Origin: an uncultured Clostridia bacterium
GTDB lineage: Bacteria; Bacillota_A; Clostridia; Christensenellales; UBA1242
DNA length: 31,957 nucleotides
Assembly (NCBI GenBank): GCA_947629895.1
Contig: CANRFP010000004.1
Location: 1-31,957, forward strand
Direction: 5' to 3'
The translations under genes and the position numbers were made by a program. Shown piece after piece: positions 13,000 to 20,196 of this stretch. The first letter of the stretch is position 1, and every line of letters begins with the position of its first letter. The notes beneath the pieces are model-generated. The model was not told the DNA's origin and made no database searches. It worked only from the letters and a program-made list of their open reading frames with translations.

Positions 13000-14277
13000 T
13001 TATGTAATAAATTGTTTTTTGTGAAGGATGTCAGGCAAGTCCCCCGCTCCCAAAAACAACAACACGGGCTTTTGCCCTTTCATCTTTTCAAGATAAGTTT
13101 TCAAATCTTCAAATTCTTCAAAATATTTTGCCTTGGTGTTCGATTTAAAAACCTCTTCACACAACTGCTTGCTGCTCAGCCCCTCACTTGGCTTTTCTCT
13201 TGCAGAATAGGTTTTGAAAAACAGAGGAATGTCAACATTTTTAAACACAGCCACAAAGTCATAAAGCAAACTTTGCGTTCGCGAAAAAGTGTGCGGTTGA
13301 AAAATAGTGACAAGCGTTTTCCCTCTAAAAATTTTTCTTGCCGTTGCAATGGCTTTGGCAATCTCGGTTGGATGATGCGCATAGTCACAAAACACATGTT
13401 CAAAATCTTTTGCAGCCACTTTTTCAAAGCGCGTGTGAGTTCCTAAAAAACTTTCCAAGCCCTGCTTAATCACACAATCACTAATTCCAAGTTTTTTGCA
13501 AACAAGATATGCATAAATGCAATTTTCTTTGTTAACCTCTTCGCAAAGGTGCAGGTGCAAATGCATGATTTTTTCTTTGCCTTTAAACAAATTGAAAATC
13601 AGCCCGCCCCTGCCGTCATGCCTGACATTTTTTGCCGAAAGCCCCTCAAAATTTTCAATAACAATCGCGCATCTTTTCTTAAACTTTTCAAAAGCATCTT
13701 TTTCATTTGAAAATGTTTTAAAAAAATCCATGTGTTCTTTTTCCACATTTGTCACAACGCCAATATAAGGATTTAAATACAAGAAATTGTTGTAATATTC
13801 GCACGCCTCTGTCACAAAATATTCCTGGCCGCCAATTTGAAAGTTTTGATTGTCCAAGATGCGATAGCCTCCCAAATGCAGCGTTGGATTTTTGCCAGCA
13901 ACAGAAAGAATATGTTCAATCATGGCGGTTGTGGTGGTTTTTCCATGAGAGCCCGCCACAGCCACAACTTTTTGATAGCCCTCGCTTATCCAGCCCAACA
14001 GTTCCCCGCGCGGAATTATTTTTTTGTTCAAATTTTTTGCCAAAATCAAATGCTCGTCTCCGTCTTTTATTGCCGCCGAACGAACAATCACATCCGCCTT
14101 CGCAATCACCTCTTCGTTCAAGAGAAAATCCACAACAATGCCATGTTGTGACAAAATTTCCGTGCCTCGCCCCTTGCGCTCATCACTGCCGCCAACTTCA
14201 AAACCTTTTTCTTTCAACAAAATGGCAAGTGCGGACATGGAAACTCCGCCAATTCCCAAAAAATAAAACCTTTTCAT
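13000..14277 (-). CDS. murC: UDP-N-acetylmuramate--L-alanine ligase
   Basis: The 425-aa protein has the N-terminal Rossmann motif FLGIGGVSMSALA, the P-loop GSHGKTTTT (109-117), the EACEYYNNFLYLNP and NVEKEHMDFF substrate motifs of MurC, and YAHHPTEI in the C-terminal domain. It adds L-Ala to UDP-MurNAc with ATP in the cytoplasm. It is slightly shorter than the usual 440-460 aa but all domains are present. The start at ATG 14277 has no recognisable Shine-Dalgarno site (ACAAGACT precedes it), with a TTGACA 31 bp upstream, so a leaderless or very short leader mRNA is likely. First gene of a three-gene operon. Confidence 0.93.
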   Translation of the reverse strand: MKRFYFLGIGGVSMSALAILLKEKGFEVGGSDERKGRGTEILSQHGIVVDFLLNEEVIAKADVIVRSAAIKDGDEHLILAKNLNKKIIPRGELLGWISEGYQKVVAVAGSHGKTTTTAMIEHILSVAGKNPTLHLGGYRILDNQNFQIGGQEYFVTEACEYYNNFLYLNPYIGVVTNVEKEHMDFFKTFSNEKDAFEKFKKRCAIVIENFEGLSAKNVRHDGRGGLIFNLFKGKEKIMHLHLHLCEEVNKENCIYAYLVCKKLGISDCVIKQGLESFLGTHTRFEKVAAKDFEHVFCDYAHHPTEIAKAIATARKIFRGKTLVTIFQPHTFSRTQSLLYDFVAVFKNVDIPLFFKTYSAREKPSEGLSSKQLCEEVFKSNTKAKYFEEFEDLKTYLEKMKGQKPVLLFLGAGDLPDILHKKQFIT

Positions 14278-14328
14278 AGTCTTGTTTATGAATATTTTAA
14301 AATTTTATTGTCAAATGCTTAAAATGTT

Positions 14329-14356
14329 TTGTAATTTTTTTTGATAATGATATAAT
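14329..14356 (+). promoter_or_regulatory. Candidate spoVG promoter
   Basis: TTGTAA (14329-14334) and TATAAT (14351-14356) are 16 bp apart, leaving a leader of about 40 nt. A SigH-type site, as in Bacillus spoVG, is not obvious. Confidence 0.5.
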
Positions 14357-14400
14357 GATAATGACCGAAAGGTTAATTTAAAAAAGGAAGGTAAAAGAAC

Positions 14401-14670
14401 TTGAAAATTACGGACATAAGAGTTAGGATTGTAAACAACGGAAACGACAAACTCAAAGCAGTTGCTTCAATCACAATCGATGATGAACTTGTTGTTCATG
14501 ACATCAAAGTGATAAACGGCAAAGACGGATACTTTCTTTCAATGCCAAGCAGAAAAACAGCCGAAGGCGAGTTTAAAGACATTGTTCACCCAATCAAAAC
14601 AGAAGTTAGAGAAATGTTGAAAGAAAAAATTCTTGCCGCATATGAAGAAGCACAAAAAAATCAACAATAA
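14401..14670 (+). CDS. spoVG: SpoVG RNA/DNA-binding regulator, TTG start
   Basis: The 89-aa product matches SpoVG from the first residues (MKITDIRVRIVNN) through AVASITIDDELVVHDIKVI, the FLSMPSRK loop and the DIVHPIKTEVREML helix. SpoVG binds nucleic acid and affects septation, sporulation and virulence genes in Firmicutes. The start codon is TTG at 14401, eight bases or so after AAGGAAGG; no ATG fits the conserved N-terminus. It is divergent from murC and ends at a strong terminator. Confidence 0.96.
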   Translation: MKITDIRVRIVNNGNDKLKAVASITIDDELVVHDIKVINGKDGYFLSMPSRKTAEGEFKDIVHPIKTEVREMLKEKILAAYEEAQKNQQ

Positions 14671-14681
14671 ACGGCAAACTA

Positions 14682-14708
14682 AACCACTCTAAAAAAGAGT
14701 GGTTTTTT
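14682..14708 (+). terminator. Terminator of spoVG
   Basis: AACCACTCT (14682-14690) pairs with AGAGTGGTT (14696-14704) around five A's, followed by a run of T. Confidence 0.92.
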
Positions 14709-14756
14709 ATTTTCCAAAACTTTTGAAAAAAATATAATTTAAAATAAAAAAGAGTA

Positions 14757-14785
14757 TTGACATCAAAAAAGATATGAAATATAAT
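14757..14785 (+). promoter_or_regulatory. Perfect consensus promoter of the 14827 gene
   Basis: TTGACA (14757-14762) and TATAAT (14780-14785) with a 17-bp spacer match the SigA consensus at every position, so this gene of unknown function is probably highly expressed in vegetative cells. Confidence 0.88.
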
Positions 14786-14826
14786 AAAAGCAGAATAATA
14801 TTTCAAACAAAAGGAGAGCTGATGCG

Positions 14827-15450
14827 ATGGGATTTTTAGACATTTTTAGAAGAGGAATAAAACGCCTGCCAAGGGATTGGCAATTTTACACAAGAACATC
14901 ATCTCTGGACTTTCAAATGAAAACCAAAAGCCCTTATGAAACGTATGATGAAGAAGCGGAAAATCTCAGAATTTGTGCCTTTTCTTATATGAGAAATCAC
15001 GGCGGCAGAGAACAAGGCAAAGAAAGTTTCACCTGCGTAACCTCAAAAAAATTGGTGCTTTATGCATATCATTTCGATGACGGCAGAAAAGATGACAGCG
15101 GCAGATGGATTTCAAATTGGCTTATGGTGTATTTAACCCCAGAAGAAGCAAAGAAATACACGCCAAAAGATTTTGCAAGTGAAATGTATTCAAAAAAAAT
15201 AAACATAGGCATAACCTATCCAACCGGCTTTGATTTTGCAAGCAAATTTCCTGTTGTGTGGGATGATGAAAAAATTATGGAAAGCAACGACCCTTTGTTT
15301 TTAAAAAAGCATAAGAAGGCCCAGCAAAGAGATTCCTCTCTTTTCAAAAAGGCGTTTCAAAAACAAAACTTAGCTTGGCAAGCAAGCAAAAAGGAAGATG
15401 CAACTTTCCTCACAACAACCTACATCCCAGAAAAATCACGAAACAAATAA
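14827..15450 (+). CDS. Hypothetical protein, 207 aa
   Basis: The frame starts at ATG 14827 after AAAGGAG. The protein begins MGFLDIFRRGIKRLPRDW, is basic at both ends and has an aromatic-rich middle (WISNWLMVYLTPEEAKKYTP). No membrane segment, signal peptide, metal site or known catalytic pattern is evident. It is monocistronic, between a perfect promoter and an intrinsic terminator. I do not recognise the family. The isolated strong promoter is the only functional hint. Confidence 0.75.
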   Translation: MGFLDIFRRGIKRLPRDWQFYTRTSSLDFQMKTKSPYETYDEEAENLRICAFSYMRNHGGREQGKESFTCVTSKKLVLYAYHFDDGRKDDSGRWISNWLMVYLTPEEAKKYTPKDFASEMYSKKINIGITYPTGFDFASKFPVVWDDEKIMESNDPLFLKKHKKAQQRDSSLFKKAFQKQNLAWQASKKEDATFLTTTYIPEKSRNK

Positions 15451-15477
15451 AAAAGGCGCTTATTGCGTCTTTTTTTA
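15451..15477 (+). terminator. Terminator of the 14827 gene
   Basis: AAAAGGCGC (15451-15459) pairs with GCGTCTTTT (15465-15473, one G-U pair) and is followed by T's. Its A-rich left arm also lies just past the ypeB stop and could serve ypeB. Confidence 0.8.
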
Positions 15478-16926
15478 CATCAGTTTAGAAGAATCAGAAG
15501 TTTCCACAACTTTTAAAATGTTTTCTTCCATGCCGTCATTTGCATTGAAATAGATGTAATAGGTTGCACCGTCTCTTTCGCAAACAAATTCATAACACAA
15601 AACTTGTCTGTTGTAATCAAGAGGTGCAAGCACAAGTCTGCTCCCATTGATGTCAAAAGAGGTGTCAATGTTCGCTTTCAAATTTTCTGCCTCAAATTTT
15701 GGAGCACTCAAAGTTCTCTTTGTGTGATTTGTAAAGTATGCAATCGCATCATAGCCAATCACATCACCTTTTTCCATGTCCACCTTAACTTTCACAAGGT
15801 CTGGATAAAGCACAACCCCATTTTCAGTTGGAGTGATGTTGAAAAATGCTTGCGAATTTAACATCTCATGCCAAACAACTGCCGGCTTTTCAATTCCATT
15901 TTCTTTTGCAAAATTGAGGGCAACTTTTTCGGCTTGGTCAAGTTCGATGTTTTGAACGTCACTTGCAACATTGCCACTGACAGTCAATATGTTTCCGCCA
16001 ATTTTTGTAACTTGAACATACAGCCTCTTTTGGTCGGAATTTTTTATTGAAAAGTTGTATGTGTTAAACTTGCCGTCGGTTTCCCCTTCAAAATTTATGC
16101 CCGACAAATTTTTAAAGGTTTTGTCCACTTTTTGATAGGCCTCATCCTTTGAAACTTCGCTGCCTTTAAGCCCAACAATTTTTTGATTGACAACGCTGTC
16201 CGAAAATGGGCCATCATAAATCATTGAAGGATAGTCCGTGTCCGTTGTTTTAATTCCAGAAAAGTTCACTGTGAAATCGTCAATCTCGCCATTTGCGTGA
16301 GAAGATGCCTCAACAATGCTGTAACCCATAAGGATTTTTTCAGACATTTGGTTCAAATACTCTTTCATTTCACTCAGCGACTTATGCATTTCCCTTAAAG
16401 TTGAAAGGTCGCTCTCAGTTAGCGCACCACCTTTGTTAAGTTTTTCCTCCAAAACCTGAGTGTAGCCCGACATTTGATTTATAAATCTCACACTTTGCAC
16501 AATGTTGTCATTTGAAAGTGGCAGCGCGGCAATGTTGGATTGCATATCTTTTGAGGCATCTGCAATTTCGCCCAGCATTTTTGCTTGATAATTCTCACTG
16601 CTTGATGCCAGAAGTTTGCTGATTTTCATGTCCGCATTGTTCACATTATCAACAAGTTCGTAGTAATTTCTCTTATAAACGCTGTCAAGTTGAAGTGAAT
16701 ATTCGTTGGCCTGCGACTGAGTTATTCCATATGCAATGCCAAGCCCAAGCGAGGTTGCGCCCAATATTCCTGTTGAAATTGCAAGCCCAATAACCGCACC
16801 TCTCAAACCTTTTTTGCCACTTTTTTCATGTTTTTGCTGTTTTTTTTGCGTTTTTTGCTCATTTTTGACATTATTTTTTGTGTTTTTTTGATTTTGTTCA
16901 TTATTTTTCATTTCATTGTTTTCCAT
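15475..16926 (-). CDS. ypeB: Germination protein YpeB
   Basis: The 483-aa protein starts at ATG 16926 after GAGGTGAG. A Lys/Gln/Asn-rich cytoplasmic tail (1-40) precedes one membrane segment (about 42-70, AVIGLAISTGILGATSLGLG), a helical N-terminal domain (about 75-210) and PepSY-like repeats in the C-terminal half. YpeB sits in the spore inner membrane and is needed to stabilise and localise the cortex-lytic enzyme SleB. The neighbouring sleB gene, 9 bp upstream, confirms the pair. The long polar tail before the membrane helix is longer than in Bacillus. Confidence 0.9.
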   Translation of the reverse strand: MENNEMKNNEQNQKNTKNNVKNEQKTQKKQQKHEKSGKKGLRGAVIGLAISTGILGATSLGLGIAYGITQSQANEYSLQLDSVYKRNYYELVDNVNNADMKISKLLASSSENYQAKMLGEIADASKDMQSNIAALPLSNDNIVQSVRFINQMSGYTQVLEEKLNKGGALTESDLSTLREMHKSLSEMKEYLNQMSEKILMGYSIVEASSHANGEIDDFTVNFSGIKTTDTDYPSMIYDGPFSDSVVNQKIVGLKGSEVSKDEAYQKVDKTFKNLSGINFEGETDGKFNTYNFSIKNSDQKRLYVQVTKIGGNILTVSGNVASDVQNIELDQAEKVALNFAKENGIEKPAVVWHEMLNSQAFFNITPTENGVVLYPDLVKVKVDMEKGDVIGYDAIAYFTNHTKRTLSAPKFEAENLKANIDTSFDINGSRLVLAPLDYNRQVLCYEFVCERDGATYYIYFNANDGMEENILKVVETSDSSKLM

Positions 16927-16935
16927 AACTCACCT

Positions 16936-17610
16936 CTAAATTGCAAACACATGGTGACCAATTGTCACAACAGTTTTCTTATTGTAAATCCATTTGTTTG
17001 TTGCTGTGCCAGCATTATAATAGTAAAGACTGCCATAAGTTGGGTCCCACCCATTCATCGCATCTCTTGCCGCATTGATTGCAGTTTGGTTTGGAGTTAA
17101 GTTGATTTGCCCATCATTAACACAAGTGAATGCCCATGGTTGATAAATCACGCCCGCAATGGTGTTTGGAAAATCTGGGCTTTTCACCCTGTTCAAAATA
17201 ACCGCAGCCACAGCCACCTGCCCCGTGTAACTTTCGCCACGCGCCTCTGCGTAAACACAGTGAGCAAGAAGGTTTAAATCATTGCTTGAAGTTGTGTTGC
17301 TGTCTGTTCCAGAAAGCGACATCCCAAGCGCCTTTGCAGTTTTTGGCCCAACAATTCCATCAACTGCAAGCCCGTTTTTCTGCTGAAAATACTTAACCGC
17401 TTTTCGTGTGAGATTTCCATAAATCCCGTCAACCGTGCCGGTGTAATAGCCCCACCTTTTAAGTTTTGTTTGAACAGTTCTTGTTTGGCTTGAAGTTAGC
17501 GCTTCGGCAACTTCAACATTTATGTAGTTCAAGGCAAGAACGCTTGTTCCCGCCACGCCCATAAAGGCAAACGCAATTGCAAAGATGATTGATACAATTT
17601 TTTTCTTCAT
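16936..17610 (-). CDS. sleB: Spore cortex-lytic enzyme SleB
   Basis: The start is ATG 17610 (MKKKIVSII) after TGGAGGAAAA; an upstream in-frame start has no ribosome site. The 224-aa protein has a signal peptide (1-26), a peptidoglycan-binding domain (about 40-95, VQTKLKRWGYYTGTVDG and GIVGPKTAKALG) and a SleB/hydrolase-2 lytic transglycosylase domain (about 112-224) with catalytic E122 in YAEARGES. It degrades muramic-lactam cortex during germination. It lies 29 bp after spoIIR and 9 bp before ypeB. The domain order and length fit canonical SleB. Confidence 0.94.
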   Translation of the reverse strand: MKKKIVSIIFAIAFAFMGVAGTSVLALNYINVEVAEALTSSQTRTVQTKLKRWGYYTGTVDGIYGNLTRKAVKYFQQKNGLAVDGIVGPKTAKALGMSLSGTDSNTTSSNDLNLLAHCVYAEARGESYTGQVAVAAVILNRVKSPDFPNTIAGVIYQPWAFTCVNDGQINLTPNQTAINAARDAMNGWDPTYGSLYYYNAGTATNKWIYNKKTVVTIGHHVFAI

Positions 17611-17639
17611 TTTTCCTCCAAAGTTTTTGATAAATAAAA

Positions 17640-18164
17640 TCAAATTACATTAGATAGAATATCCCAAATTTTAGATTTATACTCAAAGTTTTGGAAATTT
17701 TTTGAAGAAATAAAGCAAACAGAAGGGAAAACCACACACCACCAATTCTCGCCCTTAGCGTTTCCAAGTTCAATTTTCAAACTGTCATAAACGCCTTCAT
17801 CAAAAACCTGATTATCATACACGCGTGCCGGCATTTCCTCCTTTATCAAAAAAATTTTTGCGCCATAGGAAACTCCCTTTTCTTTAAGAGCAAGCCCAAC
17901 AACCTCTTGTAACTTTTCAATATTGCAAACAAGATAATTTTTCACTTCATTCGAATTTTCAAAATTTTGAAGTTCTTTTTCCAAAAATGTTACAACAACA
18001 TCTTTCACAAAATATTTCACTTCCTCATCATAAGAAGAATTTGAATTTGCAACCACATGAATGCGAACGCTTTCTTCTTGCGTGTTTTGTGATTTATTTC
18101 CGCCAAACAAAACAACCCCCAAAACTATGCAAGCAATTCCAAAAAATGATATTACATATTTCAT
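17640..18164 (-). CDS. spoIIR: Stage II sporulation protein R
   Basis: The start is ATG 18164 (MKYVISFFG), after GAGAGG; the longer upstream reading is low-complexity and overlaps a terminator. The 174-aa product has a signal/membrane segment (1-22), the SpoIIR core beginning VRIHVVANSNSSYDEE and the C-terminal motif NAKGENWWCVVFPSVCF. SpoIIR is secreted from the forespore and triggers SpoIIGA to process pro-SigmaE in the mother cell. It is some 40-50 residues shorter than the Bacillus protein, mostly through a short C-terminus. It precedes sleB in the same direction. Confidence 0.92.
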   Translation of the reverse strand: MKYVISFFGIACIVLGVVLFGGNKSQNTQEESVRIHVVANSNSSYDEEVKYFVKDVVVTFLEKELQNFENSNEVKNYLVCNIEKLQEVVGLALKEKGVSYGAKIFLIKEEMPARVYDNQVFDEGVYDSLKIELGNAKGENWWCVVFPSVCFISSKNFQNFEYKSKIWDILSNVI

Positions 18165-18205
18165 AACAACCTCTCGAAAATCATTTTTGACAAGAAAATA
18201 AATAA

Positions 18206-18245
18206 AAAAACTCAAAAATTTGCGATTTTTTTGAGTTTTTTTTGA
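18206..18245 (-). terminator. Terminator after sipL
   Basis: The AAAAACTCAAAAA arm around 18206-18218 pairs with the TTTTTTTGAG arm around 18226-18238, with a TTTGCG loop; the flanking A/T tracts supply U-runs on both strands. It separates sipL from spoIIR. Confidence 0.7.
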
Positions 18246-18276
18246 AAAAATAGGGGTTTTTGATAAGTTTTTTGTT

Positions 18277-19788
18277 TTATTGTTTTTGATAGAACACAAC
18301 AATGTTCTCATCTTGCGCAAGTGGGAACGCCATATCAGGATTTTGCAAAGTTATAATTTCTTCCCTAACATTAACCGCTTTTGCAATGTCCCAAGCGCTT
18401 TGCCCGCTCTTTGCAAACACAAGTTCAATGGCACATTCGCGCTCTGGCAACTGTCCGCCTTGCTCCACGTTTGAGATTACTGCGCCATATTCATCACAGT
18501 CGCATTGGCTTCTAACTTTAACTTTTGCATCAAAGAAAAATTCTCTTCCTTTCTTAACTGCCACATCAACATCGGTCAAAATGGCGCTAACACAAACTTT
18601 GGCATTTTCGTCACACTCAGTTTTGTCAGAAACAACAAAAGGCACAACAATTTCAACACTGTTTAAAGAATTGGTTTCATCATTAAGATAAATGACATTT
18701 GTTTTTGTTACACCCTCAACAAAAATTTCGCCATCTTTGATATATGAATTTGTTATATTAAGGTTCGAGCCTCCAACAAACATAATCTTGTCAACTCTTG
18801 GCTGATTTTCATACAAGGTCAAAGTGCCGTCAATCTTGCTTTCAAAAACTTCGCCCTGACATTGTTTTGTCATTTCAAAAGAAGAAGTTGTAAGTTGCAA
18901 ATCGCAGTCTGTGCTGTAAACATCAACCGCAACAACCACACTTTTTTGCGTGTATGCCGTCACAACAACCTCAACCGGCACAGAAACTTTAACATTAACA
19001 CCCTTTTCAGTTGTGTCAACTTCGCATTTTGCCGAGCCCCTTTTGATGCAAGCAACTGCTTCACAAATACTCTCTCTTGTGACGCCTTCAAGTTCAACCT
19101 CTTCTTTAAAGTTCTCGGTGATATAAGATGTTTCAAAGCGGTCATTTTCGGTGAGATACAAAAGTTTTGTGATAACCTCGCCGGTAACAGAAACAAAATT
19201 AACTCCGCTTTCAACATCTTTCACGCTCACTTGGCTGTCACTTGCAATAACTTTTCTGACAGGCTCTTTGATTGAGAAATCACTTGTCACAACAAAAGTT
19301 TCTTTTGCTTGCCCAAGCAAAGTGTTAACCAAAATTTCGTCCTCTTTCACGCACATATTCTCATCACCTGTGGTGACATTGGCAACTTCTCTCTCCCCCA
19401 CAAGAACGCAAGCTTGCTCACAAGTGCAGTCAAGTTTTATGTTTGAACTTGTGATGTTCTCAACGGAATAATCTTCAACCTCAACTTTAATAAAGGCCTT
19501 GTCGCTAACTTGAATATCCCCGCTTTCAAACTTTGAAGAAAATGGACAAGCCGAATTGATTGCGCCAATTTCTCCGTCAACCGTGAGATAAATGAGGCAA
19601 ATATCCAAAACGCCCGTGTAGTTTATCACTCCATTCAACACTTCAATGTTTTCTGGCTCAGCGGTGTGGCAAACGGACAAAATTTTGTCAATCTCCACAT
19701 TTGTTTCCAGATTGCATTCCACATTAAAAGTGGTTTTCTCCAAGCGTATTTTTTTGCTTACATCAAATTTGTTTGTTTCAAAACCCAT
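18277..19788 (-). CDS. sipL: SipL-like spore coat/cortex morphogenetic protein (SPOCS + LysM)
   Basis: The start is ATG 19788 (MGFETNKFD) after GGAGGGG. The 503-aa protein consists of repeated SPOCS (DUF3794) domains, about residues 25-400, each with the VNYTGVLDICLIYL-type strand pattern, and a C-terminal LysM domain (about 455-500, AKSGQSAWDIAKAVNV). In Clostridioides, SipL carries this architecture and binds SpoIVA to anchor the coat and build the cortex; Bacillus SpoVID is its functional counterpart. It lies upstream of spoIIR in the same direction. No membrane segment is seen, as expected for a mother-cell cytoplasmic protein. Confidence 0.85.
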   Translation of the reverse strand: MGFETNKFDVSKKIRLEKTTFNVECNLETNVEIDKILSVCHTAEPENIEVLNGVINYTGVLDICLIYLTVDGEIGAINSACPFSSKFESGDIQVSDKAFIKVEVEDYSVENITSSNIKLDCTCEQACVLVGEREVANVTTGDENMCVKEDEILVNTLLGQAKETFVVTSDFSIKEPVRKVIASDSQVSVKDVESGVNFVSVTGEVITKLLYLTENDRFETSYITENFKEEVELEGVTRESICEAVACIKRGSAKCEVDTTEKGVNVKVSVPVEVVVTAYTQKSVVVAVDVYSTDCDLQLTTSSFEMTKQCQGEVFESKIDGTLTLYENQPRVDKIMFVGGSNLNITNSYIKDGEIFVEGVTKTNVIYLNDETNSLNSVEIVVPFVVSDKTECDENAKVCVSAILTDVDVAVKKGREFFFDAKVKVRSQCDCDEYGAVISNVEQGGQLPERECAIELVFAKSGQSAWDIAKAVNVREEIITLQNPDMAFPLAQDENIVVFYQKQ

Positions 19789-19899
19789 AACCCCTCCAAA
19801 TTTTCTACTCATGATATAATACTTGCCAACCCCAAAAGTTAGAACAAAATTTTGAATAAAGTTTCAAATGTTTGTCAAAAATTGGGATAAGGAGTGATT

Positions 19900-20130
19900 A
19901 TGAGAAAGATAAATTATGGACTTGACGACATCAAGTTAAAGATAAAAAGCCTAAAAGGGCAAAACATACAAATGAGCATAAATAGAGGGCGAAAAAAGAT
20001 TGAGTTTGTAACAGCCACAATAAAAGATGTGTATCCAAGCGTGTTTACAATAAAAACATCAGACGAAAAACTGCAAACCTTTTCCTATTTTGATGTTCTC
20101 TGCGGAAATGTTGTTTTCAGCGAGGAATAA
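19900..20130 (+). CDS. veg: Veg family protein
   Basis: The start is ATG 19900, six bases after AAGGAG; a GTG at 19894 lies inside that ribosome site. The 76-aa product matches Veg: MRKINYGLDDIKLKIKSLKG, INRGRKKIEFVTATIKDVYPS and the FSYFDVLCGNV end. Veg is a small, abundant SH3-like protein linked in Bacillus to biofilm gene control and to spore outgrowth. It is monocistronic and divergent from sipL. Confidence 0.95.
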   Translation: MRKINYGLDDIKLKIKSLKGQNIQMSINRGRKKIEFVTATIKDVYPSVFTIKTSDEKLQTFSYFDVLCGNVVFSEE

Positions 20131-20132
20131 AC

Positions 20133-20165
20133 AAAAATAAGAGGTCAAGGAAACCTCTTATTTTT
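20133..20165. terminator. Bidirectional terminator between veg and ppdK
   Basis: A 13-bp stem (20133-20145 with 20153-20165) closes a 7-nt loop; the core is AAGAGGT/ACCTCTT and the A/T ends provide U-runs for both converging genes. Confidence 0.9.
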
Positions 20166-20196
20166 AACTTTTTTCTGCACAAGAACAAAAGTTTAT

